Shown here piece after piece: positions 55,693-64,000 of a DNA stretch of 64,000 nucleotides. The notes under the pieces are model-generated. The model saw nothing but the letters and a program-made list of their open reading frames with translations, was not told the DNA's origin and did no database searches. Position 1 is the first letter of the stretch, and every line of letters begins with the position of its first letter. The position numbers and the translations under genes were made by a program. Source of the stretch: Linnemannia elongata (Eukaryota > Mortierellomycota > Mortierellomycetes > Mortierellales > Mortierellaceae); NCBI GenBank assembly GCA_036320915.1, contig JAXBDG010000007.1:1922001-1986000 (forward strand), in the 5' to 3' direction.

Positions 55693-58287
55693 CTACGAAA
55701 GAATAGCGCGGTGCTGGAAACGAACAGCAACACCAGGTCGGACCTGCTCGATGCCGTATGTCAACTTGGAAGTACTGATAAAGGGCGAGATCCTAAGATA
55801 GTACACGTGGAAGGTGTTCAGCTTTGGCCAGAATGTCTCCGCCTTCAATCGCTCCTGTTCCTGTTCCTCACCATCATCGTCGTCATCGTCATCATCATCA
55901 TCATCTTCTTCGTTAGGACCATCCTTCTCGTTGTCGCCTACGACCGATGGTGAGCGCTTCTTATTCTTGCGAGAGGCGGATGAGGACTGCTCGGCGGAAA
56001 CTGGATGGGTCACGGTGGAGGACTTGGTGGTGATGGTTGATTTTCTTCTCTTCGGGATAAAGGACATTGTCTGAAAGTCTTCCTTTCTTCGGAGGAACTC
56101 AAAGTCCTTGGCGAGGATCATACCAGGAACGTCCGTCACGCGCAGGATACACTCCTCGAGGCACCGCAGAGATCGCAGGGCAAGGAGCTCGTTCGAGTAC
56201 CGCTCTGGCTCGGGTGGATGAGCGATAGCAGACGAATGCAGATTGTTACTACCTGAGGTATTTGAGGCAACAGGAGCTGGAATCGTGCAGGCAGAGGATA
56301 TAGCAGCAATGGCGGCAGATTTCTTGGGGTCGGCGAAGTTGACCCGCTGTCCGACCTTGAGCGAAGGAATGTGAAGATTGAAGGTGACAAGGTTGCGGAA
56401 GAGGCGGTGCCGAGTGACGTAGTCGGTAAAACCGACCATGGTACTTCCGAGAGCGAGACTTAACTCCAGTGTTTTGAGGTTGTAGACTTGCCAGGTGACA
56501 GGGGTAGAAGGATCGTTGGCGAGGGTGTTGTTCCCTTCGGTCTCGTTCTCGTTGCTGGCGTTGGTGACAAGAGTGGACTGGTAGCGAGCCAGAGCTTGCT
56601 GTCGCGCCTCTCGTCGCGCGTTGCGCTCAAATCGCTTTCGGTCTCGGACGTTGCTGAAGAAAAGCTTGGGTGGAGGCTGGACGGGTGCCGGGGGCTGCCA
56701 AAGAGCGTTTGTCGATAACTGAGCTTTTGCGCCTTGCAGGTGCAAGAGGTTGGGAGTTAGACAAAGGATCCTGTTCAGCAAGTGGGTCTGCTGAGTAACA
56801 TACGGCGACGGCTGGATGTCCAGAACAGTGATTTTCGACAGAATATCCCGGGAGGAAGGGTTGTCTGGCATTGTCTCTTGGTAACCGCCGAGGGTCATCG
56901 ACAGGAACTTGTGGTCTGGAAATGTGCGAGAGATGTATTCCAGATGTGTTTCGTCCGTGGGCGAGTAATCAAGTCGATGAAAGTTAAACCATTCCAACCA
57001 GGGACAATGCTTGACTGTCAGATCCATCAACCGCTGGCGGGCATTGCGTTCGGCATCCTCGCCTTGCTGGCGAATGTTCATGTTGACAGTAGTGTTGTTA
57101 GCCTTGAACACACGCAGGTCAGGACAGGTGACAATCAGCCTCTCCAAGACTCTCAGATGGGTGCAGACACCGGTGACACTAAACCGCTGCAGTCGATACC
57201 GCTCCGGGAATATCTTGGGAGGAGGAATAACCCATGGCTTGCGCGGGAAATGGGCGGTTTCTGGGTCGATAGGTGGCTCAGGTTGGTCAACGATAAGGTC
57301 GTCACCGTCGCCGTGTTTCACATGAGTACAGAATCCGTATTGAAGGTCGACGGTGAAACTCTTGAGAGAGGGAAAGTCTGCGAGGATAGTGAAGAGAGGG
57401 ATAGAGGTATAGTAGTGTCCTATCGTGATCGTCAAGGACTCAATAAACTGGAGATGACCTCGGAGTTTCGGCGCGATATCGACATAGGCCATTTTCAATC
57501 CTCGCATCTCCAGATGACGAATGGTCTGGAGGAGGGATGAGGGCCCAGACGAATTGAAATTTTTGTCATTAGTGTCATCCGCTTGAGCGTTCTGTTCAGT
57601 CGACGTCGGCGCTGAGATGGCTGTAGCGAATGATTTCCAAAAAGCATGGCTGATATGGCTCTCGATATACACAGATGGAAACTCGGGATCCTGACCGAAC
57701 CACAGTTCAAGGGTATCGAACTTGGACCATTGTTGAAGAAGGAGTTCCTGCACGCCATTGACAGGCTTCCAGATGCCTGCGCGACGTATGAACCGATTGG
57801 AGACCTCGTGCCACTTCCTGCATACTCGATTGACACCGTATCGGAGTGTTGTCTGGCTGAGATGGGTGCAGACGAACTCGAGGATCTCAAGTGGGAGCTC
57901 GGGTGGTTGTGGGGACTCAAGCAGAGGTTGAATGACCTTAGTCTCGAATGGCTGCTTCTTGAAAGTCATGGGCTTGGGGGTTTTGTTGTTCCGCTTTGAC
58001 TTGGGTTTGTGGGGCGAAGGAGGAACGAGGCGGATATCATCATAGTCGTCGTAGTCGTCCTCGGGCTCGTAGTTGTCATAGTAATCTTCAAAGTCATCGT
58101 GGTTGGTGTATGCCTCGTAGGTCTCAGTGTCGGGGTTGTAGAGGTAGCCGTGTTCGAATTTGGCAACGTGAGGATCGGAGTCGTTACGATCGTCATACTC
58201 GAAATCATAGTCGTACACGGAGGATGCAGAGGAAGAGGAAGAAGAGGAAGAGGAGGAAGAAAGAGGAGGAGTGAGAGTAGAGGCCAT
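55693..58287 (-). CDS. Large F-box protein with acidic regions
   Basis: ATG at 58287; the frame is open 72 bases further but only from a TTG. 864 aa, single exon. A Ser run follows the first residues, then a Tyr/Asp-rich acidic segment (VYDYDFEYDDRND, YDDYDDIRLVPPSPH). The F-box is at about 128-170 (ELPLEILEFVCTHL, GVNRVCRKWHEVSNRF). Leu-rich irregular repeats fill the middle (LLQTIRHLEMRGLKMAYVDI, KFLSMTLGGYQE). Near the C-terminus is a run of 12 Asp followed by Glu/Gln, then a short globular end. Likely a substrate receptor of an SCF ubiquitin ligase by family knowledge; the target is unknown. It shares a divergent promoter of about 0.9 kb with the uS10-like gene. Confidence 0.82.
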   Translation of the reverse strand: MASTLTPPLSSSSSSSSSSSASSVYDYDFEYDDRNDSDPHVAKFEHGYLYNPDTETYEAYTNHDDFEDYYDNYEPEDDYDDYDDIRLVPPSPHKPKSKRNNKTPKPMTFKKQPFETKVIQPLLESPQPPELPLEILEFVCTHLSQTTLRYGVNRVCRKWHEVSNRFIRRAGIWKPVNGVQELLLQQWSKFDTLELWFGQDPEFPSVYIESHISHAFWKSFATAISAPTSTEQNAQADDTNDKNFNSSGPSSLLQTIRHLEMRGLKMAYVDIAPKLRGHLQFIESLTITIGHYYTSIPLFTILADFPSLKSFTVDLQYGFCTHVKHGDGDDLIVDQPEPPIDPETAHFPRKPWVIPPPKIFPERYRLQRFSVTGVCTHLRVLERLIVTCPDLRVFKANNTTVNMNIRQQGEDAERNARQRLMDLTVKHCPWLEWFNFHRLDYSPTDETHLEYISRTFPDHKFLSMTLGGYQETMPDNPSSRDILSKITVLDIQPSPYVTQQTHLLNRILCLTPNLLHLQGAKAQLSTNALWQPPAPVQPPPKLFFSNVRDRKRFERNARREARQQALARYQSTLVTNASNENETEGNNTLANDPSTPVTWQVYNLKTLELSLALGSTMVGFTDYVTRHRLFRNLVTFNLHIPSLKVGQRVNFADPKKSAAIAAISSACTIPAPVASNTSGSNNLHSSAIAHPPEPERYSNELLALRSLRCLEECILRVTDVPGMILAKDFEFLRRKEDFQTMSFIPKRRKSTITTKSSTVTHPVSAEQSSSASRKNKKRSPSVVGDNEKDGPNEEDDDDDDDDDDDGEEQEQERLKAETFWPKLNTFHVYYLRISPFISTSKLTYGIEQVRPGVAVRFQHRAILS

Positions 58288-59197
58288 TTGGATATGTACA
58301 GAAGGTGAGCGCGGCCAGTGAAGGGAGAAGAGGAGAGGGAAGAAGTGAGTAAGGATCAACGAGGGGAAGCGATCGTGCTTTCTTTATAAAGTACAAGACG
58401 CGGACCCTGGCCTGTTCTTCTGGTTCTGCGCCAGTCTCGCGGTTGACCTCCTAATTGTCTTGTCCACTACATTGACCTGTTTCTTTTTCACACTGAGGTC
58501 TGAGCACGGGGTGAAAGTCACAGAAGAAATCAAATTCTACCGATGACAGACTGGCTGGTTGACTGCGGCTGCCCATTGAAACGAGCCGCAGCAGAATCTG
58601 TTGGGATGTTATGGAGTGGTGGATTGGAGGTGAATAGATGCTCGTGCATGAGCTTTATTACCTTGACTTTGTCTTAAAGAGCAGTTCATAGTTGTTTATC
58701 CAGAGAATGAACAAAATTAGTTTTGCCACCAAAAGAAAATACGCGATGTATGTTTCCTACTTTGTTCAACCAATTGGTTGCTCGTCAAGCAAAACGAAGT
58801 GTGAGGGTGTGTGTGTTTCTGAAGAGGCACTACTGGTCGTTATCTGGTCGCAGCATCCTTGGTGCTGACACTGCAGTGATCCGGTATCCAGCCTAGTTCG
58901 TCCTTGAGAAGCCGCATTATATGTTCTTTGAGAGGCGGCGTTTTTGGTCTGCTTCAAAAGCTGCAAGTCAATGCGATGTTGTGCTCGCAGTCACGCCAGC
59001 CTTCTTTTTTCCCAAGCTTGAGACGAAGAGACAAAACACTTCAACACACTCACGTACACTCACACGCACTCAAGGCCAAGTACTCAACAGGCAACACAGG
59101 AACCAAGCAGCCAGGAACCTTCAATTCAAAAGACAGACAAGGACTAAGGAGACCAACCTCACTTCGCCTCAACACATACTCTCACCTCACACGCACT
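58288..59197. other. Divergent promoter region
   Basis: 910 bases between the F-box gene (minus) and the uS10-like gene (plus). The last 150 bases are C/A-rich with CACTCAC repeats, a typical leader here. I see no other gene with support. Confidence 0.45.
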
Positions 59198-59686
59198 ATG
59201 ACACTTACAAGTCCGTCAAATCCACTGCTGAGTCATCCAGCCACTCCAGCATCACAATCCTCAACGATCAACTCAACATCACAACAACCCCGTCCAAGTC
59301 CACCAACAACAACGCCGTCTTCTTCATCCTCTCTTGACTACCCTCCCGCCTCAGTACCGCCGTTTCTCCACCCCAATGAAGCAACCTCAACCATAGCCCT
59401 CAAAGCCGACTTTTCCATCACGCTGCAATCCGAAAGCACCTCAAAGCTCAATGCGACCTTCCAAAGACTCATGGACACCATTCACGCCACCCCAGGACTC
59501 GCCATCAGGGGGCCCATCCGCCTACCCAAGGATGGCAAGGTTCATTCACGGAGGGTCGATATCAAGTCGATCACAGAACGGGCCTTACGCGAAATTGGTA
59601 CACAGTCTGGGATTCTGCTCTCAGAGGATGCTGGTGACGAGAGGATACAGGAGAATGGTGTCGTGGTGTCGTTTGATATCGAGTAG
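59198..59686 (+). CDS. Small protein with a uS10-like core
   Basis: ATG at 59198, 162 aa, single exon. Residues 1-60 are Ser/Thr/Pro-rich. The core starts ALKADFSITLQSESTSKLNA, then FQRLMDTIHATPGLAIRGPI followed by RLPKDG and SRRVDIKSITERALREIG. The spacing helix - GxxIRGPIRLP - basic strand resembles ribosomal protein uS10 (for example RGPIPLPT in bacteria), where this part binds 16S rRNA. The match is by eye and weak. The protein could be a mitochondrial uS10-related factor or something unrelated. The frame is open upstream, with an in-frame ATG at about 58976 that would add an Arg-containing N-terminus, but that region looks like a leader. The stop is followed at once by AATAAAA. Confidence 0.55.
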   Translation: MTLTSPSNPLLSHPATPASQSSTINSTSQQPRPSPPTTTPSSSSSLDYPPASVPPFLHPNEATSTIALKADFSITLQSESTSKLNATFQRLMDTIHATPGLAIRGPIRLPKDGKVHSRRVDIKSITERALREIGTQSGILLSEDAGDERIQENGVVVSFDIE

Positions 59687-61527
59687 ATAATAAAACGTAC
59701 AGAGCCTTTCTCTTCTACAATTCACCTGTTGCATTTGTTTGGTCTAACTGGAGCGCGGACAACTGAAGTACTGAGGCAGCAGGCGGCAGATGGGAGCATA
59801 ACAGGATACAAATAAATTCCCGTCCATGGACTCTCAATTGATCAGCTTTCACAGGAACAGGAGGGAACAAAGCCGACACAGGAACAACAGGAGCAGTAAT
59901 GGATAAAAAATGGCGGGAAATGATCAAAGAAAAGACAGACAGAGAGAGAAAGCGAGAGAAAATGAAGGTCAGGTTTACAACGGCATGTCGTTTGGGTGGG
60001 GCTAAGCGGTTGATCCATGACTGCATTGATATTGCAATACTTTTATTTTACCTTGTGGTTTGAAAACGATCGGTTTTGAAAAGGGGTTAAGCAAAGAAGG
60101 GAGCGAGGCGGGGAATAGAAGAGGGAAGAGGGGAGGGAGGGTCGGATAGGGGCTTTTTGGGTCACCAGGTGAAGGCAATGATGATGACATTCACAACAGG
60201 AGTCTTTCTTCGGCCATTTTCTACCAGACCATTGTTTGAGTGTCTGGATTTGTGGAGTTTCAATTAAGGTGCCTGGCTATGATCACTACCGATGGTGCCT
60301 GAAAAAAAAACCCAAAGAGGAGTGAACCTTACGACTCTATCCCCCCCAACGGTTGATCCCAAAGAGGGGGCATTCTTGTCGTTATTGGTGTTTGTGGTTG
60401 TTTATGTTGACAAATGTACAGGCAGGCAACAACAAAATGAAGAAGGGTTCCTTCTTGCTGTTTTGAAAGACGGAAAGGGCTCGAAAACACAAAGAGACGT
60501 ATGTCTGTAGAAAAAGAATCTGTTCCCGTCACCTGGTCTGTAGTTAATAGATCAACCTGCAAGGGTAGACGACACCCTTGCACACCCGAAGATGATGGCA
60601 AGGGTCAGCAAAGCCCGAGTGCTAACTCGCAGCAGTTGAGCATGTATAACGTAACCGTGACTGAGTCGTCTGGAGAAGGCGATGTCCGTCCGCCGGTCTC
60701 TCACTTGCTAGCCTAACACAGGCAACAAAGGCATCAGCAACAGCAGCAGGTAGGCGTGCTGTTGTCGTCAGGGACGAACGTGGACCTCACTCCTCTCCTT
60801 TTTTTTGCCCCTATTTTTTTTTCTTTTTCTTTTTCTTTTTCGTAGCCTACACTTGGTACTGACATACTTAAACTGCGACACAAACAAACAACAACAAAAA
60901 AAGAATAGCAATGGGGTGATCATGGCTGACCAGGCACACAAAGAGCTGAGAGGACTCACCCCCTTCTTGTGCCCCTTCACCCTCGTCCACTCTTGTCCAT
61001 TCCATCCGCTGAGATCTGCTCCTCCAGTCATTCGCTCACGTCCGATGGCTGGTGCAGTTTCTATTCAATACAACAACAACAAAAAAAAATGGAAAGGGGG
61101 CGGTGAGGAGCAAGAAAGCAAAGAAAAGGCAACAACAACAACGCAGCGCATCGCGACAGGAACACAGGGCTGGGCTGACAGTAGTGTCTGTTTATCATCG
61201 CCACTTTTTTTTTCTCCTGGACCTTTCCTTCTTTCTTTCCTTTTCTTGTTTTTTTTTCTCCTGTTCAACAATTTTCGTTCCTGACCGTCCTTTGCACCCT
61301 TGCCTCGCCTCCCCACTCTCTCCGTCGACTCTCGCCAATCCCTTCTCTCCTTCCTTTTCCCTACCCAATTGCCTTCTCGGAACCCTCGCACTCACCCTAT
61401 ATTCGTTTTTCCTCCCAGCTTGACCTGTTCCTGACGACACCCATCATTGCCGCAAGCAACTTTCCTTACTAGCTTCCCCACGTACTCATCCTCCTTCTTT
61501 CCGCAACCAGCGTTACCTCTCGTCAAG
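59687..61527. other. Intergenic upstream of the kinase gene
   Basis: About 1.8 kb. It contains a candidate short reading frame at 60501-60716, T-rich DNA at 60800-60840, A-rich DNA near 61080, and a CT-rich leader (about 61195-61500) before the kinase start. Confidence 0.45.
60501..60716 (+). CDS. Candidate 71-aa reading frame
   Basis: ATG at 60501 to TAA at 60714. Codon use is even and the protein looks non-repetitive and hydrophilic (CTPEDDGKGQQSPSANSQ, MYNVTVTESSGEGDVRPP). Start context is weak (C at -3). A second plus-strand frame (60292-60510) ends ten bases into it; I could not find splice sites that join them in phase. Function unknown. Confidence 0.22.
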   Translation: MSVEKESVPVTWSVVNRSTCKGRRHPCTPEDDGKGQQSPSANSQQLSMYNVTVTESSGEGDVRPPVSHLLA

Positions 61528-64000
61528 ATGGCTATGGCTGCAGGATATCCACAGTCCCCTCCAAGAGGCACCACCTCGGCGCGACAGCAGCAACAGCAGC
61601 CCTCGCAAATCAACTTTGGCACTTTTGCCCACCATATGATGTCGCTTCTTGAGAATGGCAAGTGAAATGTAATTGCATGTCAACAGGGTCCTAAGGGTAG
61701 TGGAACAAGAGTGTACCTGGAGGGAGATGTGGCGGACTGTGAATCTGGGCGGTGATCGCCATATGGGCTCTGTCTGTGTCTCTCTGGCCGTCTGACCATG
61801 CCATGATGAACTTACGCTACTTTTGTCACCACTCTCAACCCTTGACCTCCAGGCAAGACCTTCTCTTTCTCAAGTACGGCCGCCAAGAGACGCATTTCCA
61901 AGAACATGATCTCCGAGCCCAAGAACTTTGAGCATCTCATCCACACGGAGACCGAAGAGGAGGCGACAATCATCTTCAAGGAATGGATGAGGAACCCCAG
62001 TGCTGGAAAACTGCCAGGTGAGCATTATCTTCTCTTTGGTTTTGCCTGGAAAAGAAAAGAAAAGGAAAAAAAAATCATTGTGCTAATGCGCCCTGTTCAT
62101 GTTCGCCCCTCCCTTCGCTTCGAGTTCCGTCCAAAGTCTCCCAGCTCAAGTTCGATTTGGTGAAACAAGAGGATTCATCCAACTTTGCGACCCCACCCGA
62201 GACTCTCAAAGGCCCAACCTTCCATACTAAACTCGCCCAAGGCAACCCCCACCAACGCGATGCTTCCTATGCAACCTTTGTGATTGCAGAGAATGATGAA
62301 TCAGAGGGAGGGTCTGTCGGCGCAGGCTGGGACAATGATGAGATTGAGCGGTCGACCGTCCCCTCCCTCTCGACCGTCGAGCAGTCGTCGTCGACAAAGA
62401 TCTTCTTTGAGAGCTACTACCATCGTCTGTTGACCAATCCCTCGGGACGTTCGCGTCGTCGGCTTCAATTGGAGCGCCAACTTGAGACTTTGGGTATCTC
62501 TGAGGACGACAAGGCCGAGATGCGACAGGAGTGGATGGCCAACGAGACCGAGTACATGCGCCTGCTGCGTGAGAAAATTTCGGTCAATTCGTTCTTAATC
62601 TTGAAGACGATTGGCCATGGTGCCTTTGGAGTGGTCAAACTGGTCCAGGAGAAGGACACAGGCCTGTACTTTGCCATGAAGGTCATGCGCAAGGCTGATA
62701 TGCTCAAGAAGGGTCAAGAGGGACACGTCCGAGCCGAGCGCGACTTGATGACGGCTGCATCCGAGTCGGCGGTGTGGATTGTCAAGCTGATTTATTCCTT
62801 CCAGGATGCGGACCACCTTTACCTGGTCATGGAGTACATGTCTGGAGGAGATTTGCTTAACCTGTTGATTGAGAAAGACATCTTTGAGGAGGACTTTGCC
62901 AAGTTTTACGTTGCCGAGATGGTCCTCTGCATCGAGGAGGCGCACAAGCTAGGCTACATTCACCGTGACATCAAGGTAAGGCTCTTTGTTTGTACGACAG
63001 TCGATGCTCTTGCGTCACCATGTAATGCGCTCGGTGCTAATATATCATCCTCCCTTACACTCATAGCCCGACAACTTTTTGTTCAACAAGGAGGGTCATA
63101 TTAAGCTGTCGGACTTTGGTCTCGCCACCGACTTCCACTGGGCTCATGACACGGCTTACTATGAATCGCAGAGACGAGCACTGTTGCGCAAGACCGGTAT
63201 TGATATCGAAAACACCGACACGCTCAAGCCTCGCAAGAAGCCCGGCAACAACAAGGCAGCCCTGGCATGGAACCTGGACGACGAGGACTTTTCGCAATCA
63301 ATAGGCCGACCTCCAGCCAACCAGAGCATCCTCACCTGGCGTGACCGTAACAGAAAGAAGATGGCCTTCTCGGTTGTCGGTACCAACAACTACATGGCAC
63401 CTGAAGTTCTTCGCGGCACTGGATATGATCGCGGATGTGACTGGTGGAGTCTCGGAGTAAGTTGTTTACCCCCCCCCCCCCTTTTTTTTTTTTTGCCAAC
63501 CAAGTGCAGATGCATAAAAAAAGGCACTCGACTAATTCCTCTTTTTACTTCCTTAGGTCATTATGTTTGAGATGCTGTACGGATATCCTCCTTTTATCTC
63601 CAAATCTCGCCATACGACACGTCTCAAGATTATCAATTGGCGACAGACCCTCCGCTTCCCCGCCAAGCCCAAAGTCTCGCGCGAGGTCCAGGATCTGATC
63701 GAGAAACTCATCTGTGAAAAGGAGTTCCGTCTCGGCCGTTCGCCACCCGTCGCCCACAACTCGACCAAGCGGTGGTCGACCGTCTCGCCTCACCTGATGC
63801 AACAACAACAACAACTCTTGAACCAGAGCATGAACAGCCAAGGGCTGGGCGACGCATCCGAGATCAAGAGCCACCCTTGGTTCCGAGGCATCGACTGGGC
63901 CAGTCTTCGTTCGCAACGGCCACCGTTCCAGCCTGCATTGAAGGACCCCGCAGACACGAGATACTTTGACGAGATGGTTGATGATAACCCGATGGCTGCT
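61528..64000 (+). CDS. NDR-family AGC protein kinase, 3' end beyond window
   Basis: Exons 61528-61657, 61853-62017, 62137-62975, 63067-63456, 63557 to the window end; 656 residues visible. Intron 1 uses a GC donor (GCAAGT). Before the kinase domain is the NDR/LATS-type N-terminal region (FFESYYHRLLTNPSGRSRRR, LERQLETLGI) that binds Mob cofactors. The kinase domain starts LKTIGHGAFGVVKLV (about 250); YFAMKVM gives the Lys, YIHRDIK-PDN the catalytic loop (split by an intron), SDFGLAT at 393-399, then an insert of about 80 residues before NNYMAPEVL, as in NDR kinases; AFSVVGT carries the T-loop site. Cbk1/Orb6/Cot-1 relatives control polarised growth and cell separation. The hydrophobic motif should lie just beyond 64000. 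Confidence 0.88.

Overview
The window looks like chromosomal DNA of a filamentous fungus, most likely a Mortierellomycota (Mortierella/Linnemannia-like) genome; that placement is inference. The reasons are short spliceosomal introns (GTAAGT/GTATGT donors, CTAAC-like branch sites), CT-rich leaders before start codons, AGC/NDR kinase, NDT80/PhoG, YTP1, PI31 and Zuotin genes of fungal or opisthokont type, very many long poly-A/T and poly-C/G tracts between genes, and no bacterial, viral, CRISPR or transposon signatures. Most genes here are split, so coordinates below come from joining exons by splice site and reading phase; every main model closes in frame.

Layout, left to right. 1-687: 3' end of a TRF4/5-type non-canonical poly(A) polymerase. 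1729-2076: small protein. 3660-6639: 957-aa coiled-coil/leucine-rich protein of a family that looks lineage-specific, with coding-like remnants past its stop. 7429-10771 (-): a multi-pass membrane domain joined in frame to a DAF-36/Neverland-like Rieske oxygenase. 11694-12332: 144-aa unknown. 13232-14725: F-box/LRR protein. 14842-17709 (-): TPX2-like microtubule protein. 18328-22690 (-): NDT80/PhoG transcription factor. 22691-30717: about 8 kb with no recognisable large gene, full of simple repeats. 30674-31052 (-): candidate small gene, divergent from the low-complexity protein at 31246-33240. 34253-36306: amino-acid permease with a TATA box. 36307-40789: second gene-poor stretch. 40790-43250: CYP52-like cytochrome P450. 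43491-45221 (-): PI31 proteasome regulator, divergent from a 13-exon RRM-like + WD40 gene (45602-49248). 49380-50678 (-): Zuotin. 50873-52275 (-): homoserine kinase. 52862-54776 (-): YTP1-like membrane protein. 55693-58287 (-): F-box protein. 59198-59686: uS10-like small protein. 61528-64000: 5' part of an NDR-family kinase, cut by the window end.

The genes do not form a pathway cluster. They are mostly housekeeping (RNA surveillance, ribosome-associated chaperone, threonine synthesis, proteasome regulation, spindle, polarity kinase) with a few unusual products. The most interesting items are the membrane-Rieske fusion with an embedded cryptic exon, the RRM-like/WD40 architecture with a GC-AG intron, the broken 3' end of the 957-aa gene, and several short spliced or unspliced coding-like islands in stretches that would otherwise be called empty. 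No defence system, gene drive or other clearly new system is evident.
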